From assembly GCA_022824185.1 (NCBI GenBank), contig JAJEAU010000015.1, positions 62,001 through 126,000 of the forward strand: a stretch of DNA of 64,000 nt. The letters run 5' to 3'. Each line of letters starts with the position of its first letter. Within the stretch, counting starts at the first letter, position 1. The notes under the pieces are model-generated. The model searched no databases and had not been told where the DNA came from. It saw only the letters and a list, made by a program, of their open reading frames with translations. This document shows positions 18,541-27,194 of the stretch, one piece after another. The stretch is from Dehalococcoidia bacterium (GTDB lineage: Bacteria > Chloroflexota > Dehalococcoidia > Lucifugimonadales > Lucifugimonadaceae). The position numbers and the translations under genes were made by a program.

Positions 18541-19140
18541 ATGTCGCGTAAAGCGTTAAGATTACGGGGTAATTGGCAAACAAAGAGCGGAAAGGTAGCC
18601 CAAGAAAAAGAAGACGTATTTTTCGATCTTTTCTCGGATTTTTTCAGTGATTCTCCTTATCAAATCGAGCGTTCACCAAAAGATTTCAACAACATATACT
18701 ACGATTGGCCAGTTCAGCCGAGAGATCAGGAAAACATTTATGTACCCCCAAGCGACGAATATCGACGACATGGGTTTGTTCCCGATTTCGTCATAGCCAA
18801 CGCCGAGACCAACAAACGTATCTATGTAGAATTAAAACGCCAAGACGGTTGGGTGGAAGGCGGTCGAAGAAGCGATGGTCGCGGAAATGCGCACGAAAGG
18901 ATGTGCAAATATTTTTCTCCGGGGCTCACCAAATTGTTACGTGACTATAGCAACGTTTCGGAAGATATTCTACCGTTTTGGACCGTGTTTTGTGGTAACA
19001 TCACCCGCGACCCGTGTAGGGTACGTGAGGTGACATTTTGGTTTCAAGACTACGTTGATAATTATTTCTTTTGGCGGGAGGCCGATGTTGAGTCAGTGGC
19101 AGTTCACTTTGCTGAACGCATCGCTCCTCACCTTGATTAA
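18541..19140 (+). CDS. MunI-like type II restriction endonuclease (predicted C/AATTG)
   Basis: 199 residues from ATG 18541. The active site reads PDF...VELK: Pro81-Asp82, fourteen residues, then Glu97-Leu-Lys99, matching the PD-X14-ExK/R spacing of MunI, an EcoRI-fold enzyme. It also carries KRQDGWVEGG, GRGNAHER (115-120 and just before, the DNA-contact segment shared with EcoRI GNAIER) and LPFWTVFCGNITRDP, RVREVTFW and DNYFFWR, all close to my memory of MunI. Recognition of CAATTG is therefore a reasonable prediction. Its 3' end overlaps the convergent methylase gene by 140 bases. The 250 bases upstream (18291-18540) are AT-rich with no gene or clear ribosome-binding site and contain one CAATTG (18329-18334). 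Confidence 0.88.
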   Translation: MSRKALRLRGNWQTKSGKVAQEKEDVFFDLFSDFFSDSPYQIERSPKDFNNIYYDWPVQPRDQENIYVPPSDEYRRHGFVPDFVIANAETNKRIYVELKRQDGWVEGGRRSDGRGNAHERMCKYFSPGLTKLLRDYSNVSEDILPFWTVFCGNITRDPCRVREVTFWFQDYVDNYFFWREADVESVAVHFAERIAPHLD

Positions 19141-19789
19141 CCACATCGATCCCCCAAACATCAAACCCTTCCTTCCGATCCCTGGCGAAAAGCTCTATCT
19201 TGGATTGGGTAGGAAACATGTCGAAGATTCCTTGAGCGACCTCAATCGGCTTCTGACTGTGTTCGTTTCTTGGAACTTCTATTAATTGCTTTACATTTCG
19301 CGCTCCCCTCGGCGTAGGGATCCTACCTCGCTTGAACAAGAGACACAACTCACAATATGAGAGCGTGTAATGCCCTGGATTGTGATTCATTTTGTTCCAC
19401 ACAAACGCAACAGTTTTGTACTCGAAACCCCAAGCCTGCCCTAATTCGATTGCCTGAGCCAAATGAGGATTGGTTGTCCACAAAAAAAGCAATGAGTCTT
19501 CTTTCGATATGGATTGTACTTGCAGCTTCTTCAAATCCTGCAACAAAATAGTTGGATATTTGAAAGAAGCCGAACTAACGAAGATCCGTCTGTTCCAACC
19601 GTCATTGTTAGATATCAGCCCACTTCTGTCATATTGCAGTTTTCCGTTGTAATGCCAAGGTGGATCGGCGTAAATGATGTCATAGGTTTTGGTAGGTAAA
19701 GGTTGGTAAATGCCCGGTAACCAACTGAATTGAGTACGCGTCTTTACTTCTTGATTATAGATGGAGTAACTCGTGGGTTGGTACGTCAT
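19001..19789 (-). CDS. MT-A70 family DNA adenine methyltransferase (MunI-type modification enzyme)
   Basis: 262 residues from ATG 19789, which has an AGGA-type ribosome-binding site; an upstream in-frame ATG at 19909 is less likely. The catalytic motif YADPPW (Asp42-Trp45) and the NEHSQKP and ELFARD segments are typical of MT-A70-like N6-adenine methylases, the group that contains M.MunI. It should protect the host by methylating the recognition sequence of the facing endonuclease. The last part of the gene, after WGIDVVNQ, overlaps the endonuclease gene on the other strand, so this tail of about 45 residues may be poorly constrained. The locus is clearly more AT-rich than its surroundings, which suggests transfer. 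Confidence 0.87.
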   Translation of the reverse strand: MTYQPTSYSIYNQEVKTRTQFSWLPGIYQPLPTKTYDIIYADPPWHYNGKLQYDRSGLISNNDGWNRRIFVSSASFKYPTILLQDLKKLQVQSISKEDSLLFLWTTNPHLAQAIELGQAWGFEYKTVAFVWNKMNHNPGHYTLSYCELCLLFKRGRIPTPRGARNVKQLIEVPRNEHSQKPIEVAQGIFDMFPTQSKIELFARDRKEGFDVWGIDVVNQGEERCVQQSELPLTQHRPPAKRNNYQRSLETKMSPHVPYTGRG

Positions 19790-20021
19790 GCTCAAATCCT
19801 CGTTCGTCTTGTGGCGAGTGTGCGGTTGTGCAACTGGCACCCCTCGGTGGACTATTTCAATTACACCTAGTGTATCAACAACTTCCGTTTCCTCAAGATC
19901 CCATGTCACAAGCCAGATTCCTTCGTTTCACATCCCACCGTCAAAGATCGCTGCCCCCATCATCCCACCCCATATATCCTGTACGTCGAAGCAAAAACGA
20001 ACACGAGAACCGCGTCAACCC

Positions 20022-20819
20022 ATGTCCCACCACTCCCTCCACAACTCCCCCTTCGACCTCTCAAACAAAACCGCCTTCATTACCGGCGGCAACGGCGGCA
20101 TCGGACTCGGCATCGCCCAAGGCTTCATCGAGCACGGAGCCAACGTAGCCATCGCCGCACGCAACGCCGACAAGCTCTCCGCAGCCGTCGAAACCCTTAC
20201 CCAAGCCGCCGGTGGCGAATCCGCCCACGTCCTAGCCCTCTCCTGCGACGTCACCGACCGAGCATCTATCCAAGCCGCCCTAGATGAGACTATGTCAACC
20301 TTCGGCAGATGGGACATCATCGTAAACAACGCAGGAACCAACCGACGCTCCGACGAACCCCAGAACCTCTCCGACGAGGACTGGCGATACGTCATCGACA
20401 CCAACCTCACCTCGATGCACAACGTCTCCTCCCTCACCTTCGACCACATGCGAGACAAAGGCGCCGGAAAATACATCAACATCGGCTCCATGATGTCCAT
20501 CTTCGGCACCGCATACGCCTCCGCATACGCCGCATCCAAGGGCGGCGTCGTCCAATACACCAAATCCTGCGCCGTCGCCTGGGCCCGCCACAACGTACAA
20601 GCCAACGCCATCCTCCCCGGCTGGATCATCACCGAGATGACCAACCAGTTCAAAGAGCTCTTCCCCGAGCGATACAAGCTAGTCCAAGAGCGCACCCCTG
20701 CCGACCGCTGGGGCAACCCCGTAGACCTAGCCGGAACCGCCGTATTCCTAGCCTCAAAAGCCTCCGACTTCGTAACCGGAACCTCCATCCCAGTAGATGG
20801 CGGCTACTCCGTCTGGTAA
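20022..20819 (+). CDS. Short-chain dehydrogenase/reductase (gluconate 5-dehydrogenase-like)
   Basis: 265 residues with the classical SDR layout: TGGNGGIGLGIA (21-32) for NAD(P) binding, NNAG, and the catalytic Tyr169-Lys173 in SAYAASKGG. It ends with the usual FVTGTSIPVDGGYSVW. This subgroup contains gluconate 5-dehydrogenase and 2-deoxygluconate 3-dehydrogenase, so oxidation of a sugar acid is plausible. Start at ATG 20022; the in-frame extension to 19773 is non-coding in character and runs into the AT-rich methylase promoter region. No close co-directional neighbour follows; about 1.3 kb without genes comes next. Confidence 0.9.
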   Translation: MSHHSLHNSPFDLSNKTAFITGGNGGIGLGIAQGFIEHGANVAIAARNADKLSAAVETLTQAAGGESAHVLALSCDVTDRASIQAALDETMSTFGRWDIIVNNAGTNRRSDEPQNLSDEDWRYVIDTNLTSMHNVSSLTFDHMRDKGAGKYINIGSMMSIFGTAYASAYAASKGGVVQYTKSCAVAWARHNVQANAILPGWIITEMTNQFKELFPERYKLVQERTPADRWGNPVDLAGTAVFLASKASDFVTGTSIPVDGGYSVW

Positions 20820-20879
20820 ATCAAAACCCGCACCCTTCGCAAACGAGCGACGCCCGAGGCGGGCAAAGCCGCACAATCC

Positions 20880-20903
20880 CCCTCTCCCCGCCGGGGGAGA
20901 GGG
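20880..20903. repeat. GC-rich palindrome downstream of the SDR gene
   Basis: CCCTCTCCCC (20880-20889) pairs perfectly with GGGGAGAGGG (20894-20903) around a GCCG loop, a 10-bp stem. No T tract follows, so it is more like an intergenic palindromic element than a simple terminator, although it could stop transcription of the SDR gene. A weaker GCCCG/CGGGC hairpin lies just before it at about 20852-20864. Confidence 0.5.
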
Positions 20904-21025
20904 CCGGGGAAGGGCGGGGCCAGAGGGACTCCCCCAGCCCACCGCCAAACAACACAAACACACTCTTCCTTCCCTCCTAATCCTCCCTTCCCTTCCTAGT
21001 TCAAAAAACACATTTGACACACAAG

Positions 21026-22060
21026 CACCACAACTGTTAATATCGACAACAAGCGTTCAACCCGCATCGCGAGGGAAACAACGCCCAGAGGATCGCCGCC
21101 GCCAAGGATCGCGACTTGGCAGCAGTTGTCGTCGATTGAAGTGACATGAAACCGCGAGACGGATCACACATGAGAAGCGCGAAAGTGCACAAAGAGCCCC
21201 GAGGCCGGAGGTTTAGAACCCCGAGGTGCAAGGCCCGATGTACAACTGCGCGCCGATCGCGACGGTGCCCGTCTACGACTCTTGGAGCATGGAGCAACGC
21301 GGTCGAAAACCCGGTTATGGAGAAGGATGTAGCTGCAAGGTTCAGGCGCGGCGATATACTGCTTAAGCCGCAACACGAGCCAGATGGACGAACCCACCCA
21401 TTGTTCGCGAGACAAAATGGGTACGCGGGAGCGAAGCGACCGCACGGGTTTGAAACCATTCAAGGCCTGGACGAGGTCTTCTCTTATCCAACACAGATCG
21501 AAACCGCTTCGTCGTGCGGGGAGATCAGAGCGTCAACGAGGGGCAGGAACCAAGTGATGGCGTGCGGGATGTTTCCACTATCCGCACGCCGGGCCGTCGG
21601 TCTGGCGACGTCGGCAACGCTCGACTTTTTCAATGAGTTAAGTATTTTTCGCCCGAAGGACGATGGTCAAGACAACAGTCGAGACCAAAGTCCGCCGGTT
21701 TTTAAACCGCGGCGAATCCTCGAAAACCCGACCCCTCGGGTTTCCCTCGCTCGCGAGGGCAATGTCCTAACGGACAAAGGGGACCCTGACGGTAAGGGCG
21801 GGTCACAGACCCGCCCATGCACGTCAACCGGGACAAAGTCCCAAACCAAAGTAACTAGATAAGCAAAACCCAAAAAAGCAAAAACAAGAACGACCCTCCC
21901 GACGCCCCAAGGCGCCCACGTCCGGCAACCCCGGACGTTTCAACGCGTCTAAACAAAAACCAATCCCCCAAACAACCAACAACAAAAACCCAAAAATCCC
22001 AGTTCAGACAAGAACCAATCCTTCCCCTCCGAGCAAAAAGAAAAGCCGCCACGCGGCATT
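21026..22060 (+). other. Gene-free, hairpin-rich region; candidate large structured RNA
   Basis: No credible protein is encoded between 20820 and 22107. The stretch 20941-21020 is G-poor. From 21026 on I see many short perfect stems: 21030-21036 with 21123-21129; 21396-21402/21416-21422; 21559-21567/21582-21590 (9 bp); 21724-21731/21736-21743 (8 bp); 21744-21749/21754-21759; 21763-21767/21772-21776; 21796-21804/21808-21816 (9 bp); 21830-21834/21838-21842; 21918-21925/21931-21938 (8 bp); 22045-22057. The linkers after 21840 are A/C-rich and nearly free of G and T on the plus strand, as in unstructured linkers of a transcript read in that direction. It does not match tmRNA, RNase P RNA, group I or group II intron signatures that I know. 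An open frame of 238 codons inside (21146-21862) has implausible composition. Confidence 0.35.
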
Positions 22061-22107
22061 ACAATCATTCCCCAAGATTCAAATCAAATCACTCAACGGA
22101 GCCCCCA

Positions 22108-23268
22108 ATGAAGATCACCGACATCAAGAACTATCCCGTATGGATCGGCCAACGAAACCAGATGCTCGTCAAAATCGAGACCGACGAAGGCATCTACGGT
22201 TGGGGGGAATCCGGCTTCTCAGGCAGGGAACTCGCCGTCAGCGGAATGGTCGACCACTTCCGTGAGTTCCTCGTCGGACGCAACCCCATGCAGCGCGGCC
22301 GCATTTGGCAAGAGCTCTACCGCGGTCAATACTTCGAAGGCGGACGCACTATCACCGGCGCAATCTCCGCCATCGACATCGCACTCCATGACATCGCCGG
22401 AAAGAAACTCGGCGCCCCCGTTTATGAACTACTCGGAGGAAAACAGCGCGACTGGGTCCCCACATTCGCATCCGGCGGCGGATCCACAGCCGAAGAAGTC
22501 GCCGAGATGGGCAAGGCGATATGGGCCAACGGCTTCAAAGCCATGCGACTAAACCTGCAGACCATCGGTGAGGAGAACGACCCCGACCTCTTCGAGCCGC
22601 GCGAATCGATAGCCCCGACCGCCGAAGCACTCATCAAAGCGCGGGAAGCCCTCGGCCTCGAACCCGTCATCGGCATCGACTACCACCACCGACTCTCCGT
22701 CGCCGAAGCTGCGTCGTTCTGCCAGATGATGCCCACCCACACCCTCGACTTCATCGAAGAACCCATCCGAGACGAATCCCCAGAAGCATACGAAGAACTC
22801 AGAAAACTCACGATCGTTCCCTTCGCAATCGGTGAAGAGTTCGCCTCCAAGTGGCAATTCCTCCCCTACATCGAGAAAGGTCTCACCAACTACGCCCGAC
22901 TCGACATCTGCAACGTCGGTGGATTTACCGAAGCAATGAAGGTCGCAGGATGGGCCGAAGCACACTACATCGACCTAATGCCGCACAACCCCCTCGGACC
23001 AATCTGCGTCGCGGCAACTTCGCACTTCGCAACCGCCATCCCCAACTTCTCGTGGCTCGAAATCCGACACTCCGTCGGCGAACCCGACACGAACTTCTAC
23101 GAAAGCGACGTGTTCCCAGTCCAACCCACAATCGAACCCGGCAAAGTCATCCTATCCGACGCCCCAGGCCTAGGCATCGAGGTCGACGAAGCATCCCTCA
23201 CCGAACCCTTCAAGTTCTGGGAAGCCCCCCACCTCCACCGCCGCGACGGCTCCCACACAAACTGGTAA
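22108..23268 (+). CDS. Galactonate dehydratase-like enolase-superfamily enzyme (tandem copy 1)
   Basis: 386 residues. The pattern IGIDYHH gives Asp191-x-His193, the DxH arrangement of galactonate dehydratase. Glu217 (FIEEP) and Glu243 (IGEEF) would complete the magnesium site, and His293 in LMPHNPLGP would be the second catalytic histidine. KxK is not conserved (KAMRLN). The reaction expected is removal of water from an aldonic acid to give a 2-keto-3-deoxy acid. It is followed 55 bases later by a copy with, by eye, close to 88% identical residues, so the pair arose by a fairly recent tandem duplication. The main differences lie at about 150-158, a loop after the KAMRLN strand that could influence specificity. 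Confidence 0.9.
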   Translation: MKITDIKNYPVWIGQRNQMLVKIETDEGIYGWGESGFSGRELAVSGMVDHFREFLVGRNPMQRGRIWQELYRGQYFEGGRTITGAISAIDIALHDIAGKKLGAPVYELLGGKQRDWVPTFASGGGSTAEEVAEMGKAIWANGFKAMRLNLQTIGEENDPDLFEPRESIAPTAEALIKAREALGLEPVIGIDYHHRLSVAEAASFCQMMPTHTLDFIEEPIRDESPEAYEELRKLTIVPFAIGEEFASKWQFLPYIEKGLTNYARLDICNVGGFTEAMKVAGWAEAHYIDLMPHNPLGPICVAATSHFATAIPNFSWLEIRHSVGEPDTNFYESDVFPVQPTIEPGKVILSDAPGLGIEVDEASLTEPFKFWEAPHLHRRDGSHTNW

Positions 23269-23323
23269 ACCGTATCGCCACTCAGGCAAAGGCCGGAACC
23301 CAGCACCCGCCAGATCGGTCCCC

Positions 23324-24484
23324 ATGAAGATCACCGACATCAAGAACTACCCAGTCTGGATCGGCCACCGAAACCAGATGCTCGTCAAGGTCGAGACCGA
23401 CGAGGGCATCTACGGCTGGGGTGAGTCCGGCTTTTCCAGCCGAGAACTCGCCGTCAGCGGAATGGTCGACCACTTCCGTGAGTTCCTCGTCGGGCAGGAC
23501 CCCATGCAGCGGGGCCGCATCTGGCAGGAGATGTACCGCGGCCAATACTTCGAAGGCGGACGCACCATAACCGGCGCCATCTCCGCCATCGACATCGCCC
23601 TCCACGACATCGTCGGCAAAAAGCTCGGCGTACCGGTGTACGAACTCCTCGGAGGCAAGCAGCGAGATTGGGTCCCCACCTTCGCCTCCAGTGGAGGTAC
23701 CACCGCCGAGGAAGTCGTCGAGATCGGCAAAGCCATTTGGGCCGAAGGCTTCAAAGCCATGCGACTCAACGCACTCCACATGGCCAACCCAATCGACCCC
23801 AATCTCTTCGAACCGCGCGAAGCGATCGCCACAACCGCCGAAGCCCTCATCAAAGCAAGAGAAGCCCTCGGCCTAGAACCTGTGATCGGCATAGACGCCC
23901 ATCATCGACTCTCCGTCGCTGAAACCGCATCCTTCTGCCAGATGATGCCCGACCACACCCTCGACTTCATCGAAGAGCCAATCCGAGACGAATGTCCCGA
24001 AGCCTACGAAGAGCTCCGAAGGCTGACCCCAATCCCATTCGCAATCGGCGAAGAGTTCGCCTCCAAATGGCAGTTCCTCCCCTACATCGAGCGCGGCCTC
24101 ACAAACTATGCCCGACTCGACATCTGCAACGTCGGCGGCTTCACCGAAGCCATGAAGGTCGCCGGGTGGGCTGAAGCCCACTACATCGACCTCATGCCCC
24201 ACAACCCGCTCGGCCCAATCTGCGTCGCCGCGTCTTCACACCTCGCCACAGCCATACCCAACTTCTCATGGCTCGAAATTCGCCACTCCGTCGGCGAACC
24301 CGACCTTAACTTCTACAAAGACGACGTCTTCCCCGTCCAACCAAAAATCGAACCCGGAAAAGTCATCCTCTCCGACGCTCCCGGCCTGGGCATCGAAGTC
24401 GACGAAGCATCCCTGACCGGACCCTTCAAATTCTTCGAACCACTCCACCTCCATCGCCGAGACGGGTCTCATACGAACAGGTAA
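23324..24484 (+). CDS. Galactonate dehydratase-like enolase-superfamily enzyme (tandem copy 2)
   Basis: 386 residues, the same length and catalytic residues as the preceding gene: Asp191-x-His193 (now IGIDAHH), Glu217, Glu243 and His293. Differences cluster in the loop at about 150-158 (LQTIGEEND against ALHMANPID), at residue 192 next to the catalytic His, and near the C terminus. Both genes open with the same MKITDIKNYPVWIG and would be co-transcribed. Retention of all catalytic groups with change at loop positions suggests two related but non-identical acid-sugar substrates; that is inference. The 55-base spacer contains a degenerate half of the palindrome found complete after this gene. 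Confidence 0.9.
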   Translation: MKITDIKNYPVWIGHRNQMLVKVETDEGIYGWGESGFSSRELAVSGMVDHFREFLVGQDPMQRGRIWQEMYRGQYFEGGRTITGAISAIDIALHDIVGKKLGVPVYELLGGKQRDWVPTFASSGGTTAEEVVEIGKAIWAEGFKAMRLNALHMANPIDPNLFEPREAIATTAEALIKAREALGLEPVIGIDAHHRLSVAETASFCQMMPDHTLDFIEEPIRDECPEAYEELRRLTPIPFAIGEEFASKWQFLPYIERGLTNYARLDICNVGGFTEAMKVAGWAEAHYIDLMPHNPLGPICVAASSHLATAIPNFSWLEIRHSVGEPDLNFYKDDVFPVQPKIEPGKVILSDAPGLGIEVDEASLTGPFKFFEPLHLHRRDGSHTNR

Positions 24485-24514
24485 CCAAATCGAGAAGACA
24501 GCGAAGTGAACGTC

Positions 24515-24534
24515 ATTCCGGCGGAGGCCGGAAT
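24515..24534. repeat. Short intergenic palindrome (ATTCCGGC-GGAG-GCCGGAAT)
   Basis: A perfect 8-bp stem, ATTCCGGC (24515-24522) / GCCGGAAT (24527-24534), with a GGAG loop, followed by CCAG. This matches a very common style of bacterial REP-like intergenic repeat. A degenerate half copy (GGCCGGAACCCAG) lies between the two dehydratase genes at about 23290-23302. It may act as a terminator or mRNA-stabilising element for the dehydratase pair. Confidence 0.55.
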
Positions 24535-24552
24535 CCAGACGACAATAACCCG

Positions 24553-25806
24553 ATGCCGAAGAAGTTCATCAAATCCGCCAAATCCAAAGCTCAGGTGGCG
24601 TCAGCGAACATCGCTTCGAAGATCGAAGACGCTGATCTACGTGACAAAGCGGTTGCGAAGTTTTCAACCGCTAGAAACCAAGTCGTCGAAGGCCGATTTG
24701 CCGACGTTGCCAGAACGGCGACAGACCGAGCGTCAGCAAAGGTCGTCGAAGCGAAAGCCGAGTTCGTTGAAAGCGATATAAAGCGACAAGCGCTAGGCAC
24801 TGCAACAGTAGCGAGCGAGTCCTTACGATCGGTACCCGAAGTCGCGAGAAAGGCGCTAAAGGTTGGTTCCGAGGAATGGGGCGAACTGAATTCGTCTCCT
24901 TTGATCGTCGGTGCGAAACAACGAACAATAGCGGCGAGGAAACGCATTGGAGCCAAGATTGGAGATCGTTCAAGCGAAATAGCGGCCGTTAACCTCACTC
25001 TTAACGCTGTCATCGACAATCTTGCCGGAGCTGAAATAGTCGGCAATTTGGTGCCGAAGTTCAGGGCCGCCGGAATACGAGGCGAATGGCGCTCGCCAGC
25101 GGAAGCACGTGCATTCTTCGATTCGAGTGTGCCCGACCACATCCAAATGTTGGGTGAGGATGCCGTACGTGAGTTTCTCGCCGGCAAAGATCTCAGTCAC
25201 ATCGAGTCGTTCAAAAATAACGCTTCACGCGTTAGCGACCCTAACAACGTGATTTGGGAGGCTGCGTCTGCCAATCGGTCCCGCGGCGCTGACGACATGA
25301 CATGGCTCGAATTGGCTCAGGTGAAATTCTCAAACGGATGGGAAGGGTTCACATTGGCCGCGGCGGAGATCGTTCCGAGATCGATGTTCTACGCCGCCGC
25401 TATTGAAGCCGCCATCAGCATCACGGAAATCTCGATCTATGTGTACCGAGGTGGCAAAGATGTCCCGACCGCAATGCGGGACACCGCAATCAACGTGACC
25501 AAGAGCGCGGGAATGGGGTTGGTCATCGGCACGGGGATTGCTGCGTTGAGTGCAGTCGGTGCCGCACCAGCCATTGTGGCGGTCGCACCTGCGTTGGGAG
25601 TGGTCGGTGGTGGTTTGTTGATCTATTCAGCAGGCCGCCGTATCCACACCGCGCTGACCACGCCGATCTACACCGACGGCATCGTGATCGAATCACAGGT
25701 CGTCCGTTGCTGCGCAGACGACGATGAAAGTATCCCTGCAAACCAACTCGTCAATATGCTCAACGACCCAAAACAGGGCTTGACGACGATTTCACAAGCC
25801 GCTTGA
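24553..25806 (+). CDS. Unrecognised protein: helical N-terminus, HNH-like motif, glycine/alanine-rich hydrophobic segments
   Basis: 417 residues from ATG 24553. Residues 1-150 are Ala/Lys/Glu-rich and helical. Residues 212-250 carry DLSHIES (His216), DPNNVIWE (Asn232) and NRSRG (Asn241): spacing H-x15-N-x8-N, close to the HNH pattern of the beta-beta-alpha metal nuclease fold, with Asn in the last position. Residues about 270-298 form an amphipathic or membrane helix and 318-362 are Gly/Ala-rich and hydrophobic (glycine-zipper-like). The C-terminal tail has paired cysteines (VVRCCADDD). I do not recognise the family. A membrane-interacting nuclease or toxin-like effector is possible but unproven. 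It follows the dehydratase pair but need not share their function. Confidence 0.7.
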   Translation: MPKKFIKSAKSKAQVASANIASKIEDADLRDKAVAKFSTARNQVVEGRFADVARTATDRASAKVVEAKAEFVESDIKRQALGTATVASESLRSVPEVARKALKVGSEEWGELNSSPLIVGAKQRTIAARKRIGAKIGDRSSEIAAVNLTLNAVIDNLAGAEIVGNLVPKFRAAGIRGEWRSPAEARAFFDSSVPDHIQMLGEDAVREFLAGKDLSHIESFKNNASRVSDPNNVIWEAASANRSRGADDMTWLELAQVKFSNGWEGFTLAAAEIVPRSMFYAAAIEAAISITEISIYVYRGGKDVPTAMRDTAINVTKSAGMGLVIGTGIAALSAVGAAPAIVAVAPALGVVGGGLLIYSAGRRIHTALTTPIYTDGIVIESQVVRCCADDDESIPANQLVNMLNDPKQGLTTISQAA

Positions 25807-25883
25807 TCCCCAAAAAACCACATGGCTCACGAACATTAGCAACCTGACGAGACCGAAACCAACCCATTTTAGGCTTACCCCTC

Positions 25884-26960
25884 TTGCTCAACATAGGATT
25901 CATCGGCGCCGGAAAAATAGCCGACCTACACGCACCCGGCTACCTCGCCAACCCCGACGCCCGCATCTACGCGGTCGCCGACAACGGCCCCGGCGTCGCA
26001 GAATCTCGTGTCGCAGAGTGGGGCGCAGAAAAAGCCTACACAGATTACCGGGCATTGCTCGACGACCCCAAAGTCGGCGCCGTCGAAATCCTCACGCCCC
26101 ACTCTCTCCACGCACAGATGGTCATCGACGCCCTCGACGCCGGGAAGCACGTCACGTTGCAGAAACCCATGGCCATAACCCTCGACGAATGCAACGCCAT
26201 TGTCGACGCTGCCAGCAAGTCGGACAAATTCTTCCGCGTCTTCGAAAACTTCGCCTACTACGAACCCATGGCTCGCGCAAAGCAGTTGCTCGACGATGGC
26301 GTAATCGGCGAACCCATCTCGATGCGCATGAAGACCATCATCGGCAACCGAAAACACGGCTGGGACATCCCCGACGCATCAATGGCATGGCGCTTCGACC
26401 AGCGGATTAACGGCGTCGGCAAGGCGATCCTCGACTACGGCTACCACATCTTCGCCATCGGCCGGTGGTTCCTCGGAGAGCCAGAGCAGGTCTTCGCATG
26501 GATCCGCACCACCTACACCGACGAGGGATGGGAAAACGACTCCCCGCTCCTCGTCTCGTGGTCCTACGAGGGTGGCAAGACCCACGGCTCATGGGAGCAG
26601 CAAGCCACCAGCGACATGGTCGTCCGATCCGACTACTACGCCGGCGACGAGTGGTTCGAACTCAGCGGCACTCGCGGCGTAATCTGGGTGAACCGCTGCA
26701 CCGCCAAGCTGCTCTACGACACGCCGCCTTTGACGTACTACGCCGACGGCGAAATGACCCGCGTCACCGAAGACGAAATCAACGCCGACTGGGGCAACTC
26801 CTTCGTCAACTGCGTGAACGAATTCGTAACCTGCATCCTCGAAAACCGCCAACCAGACATGACCGCCGAAGACTCCCGCGAAACCTACAAATTCGCCCGG
26901 GCTTCCCAGCTAGCAGCCCGCGAAAACCGACCCGTAACCCTCGAAGAAGTGACCCACTAG
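25884..26960 (+). CDS. Gfo/Idh/MocA family oxidoreductase
   Basis: 358 residues with an N-terminal Rossmann domain (IGFIGAGKIA, residues 4-13) and the family alpha/beta domain. These enzymes oxidise or reduce sugars and inositols with NAD(P). The conserved EKP motif reads QKP here (Gln93-Lys94-Pro95), keeping the catalytic lysine. The start appears to be TTG 25884, since translation MLNIGFIGAGK begins directly at the first beta strand and no in-frame ATG lies closer. It is co-directional with the dehydratase pair and the unknown protein, and may act on the same carbohydrate products. Confidence 0.88.
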   Translation: MLNIGFIGAGKIADLHAPGYLANPDARIYAVADNGPGVAESRVAEWGAEKAYTDYRALLDDPKVGAVEILTPHSLHAQMVIDALDAGKHVTLQKPMAITLDECNAIVDAASKSDKFFRVFENFAYYEPMARAKQLLDDGVIGEPISMRMKTIIGNRKHGWDIPDASMAWRFDQRINGVGKAILDYGYHIFAIGRWFLGEPEQVFAWIRTTYTDEGWENDSPLLVSWSYEGGKTHGSWEQQATSDMVVRSDYYAGDEWFELSGTRGVIWVNRCTAKLLYDTPPLTYYADGEMTRVTEDEINADWGNSFVNCVNEFVTCILENRQPDMTAEDSRETYKFARASQLAARENRPVTLEEVTH

Positions 26961-27194
26961 AATTCCAAACCTCCGTCAAAACGAAACCGCAGGTAGGAGG
27001 GTAACCCGGCGGCTTCGCGTGTTGAGGTATGTAGTCGTTCAATCCCTATATGTGACCAACGTTTTTGAGTTTCGCCCGTCTACCCAGCACAGATCTCATT
27101 TCCTAGAGGATTAGTGCACATATAGTCTTAATCTCAGCGCAATTCCATGACTACTCCGCCTAACCCGCGGACGCGAAACAACAAGAGGAGTCAG

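Noticed and set aside
21146..21862. A 238-codon open frame in the hairpin-rich region
   Set aside because: Composition is dominated by Arg, Thr, Ser and Pro with no family pattern, and it runs straight through strong palindromes; it looks like a chance frame in structured sequence.
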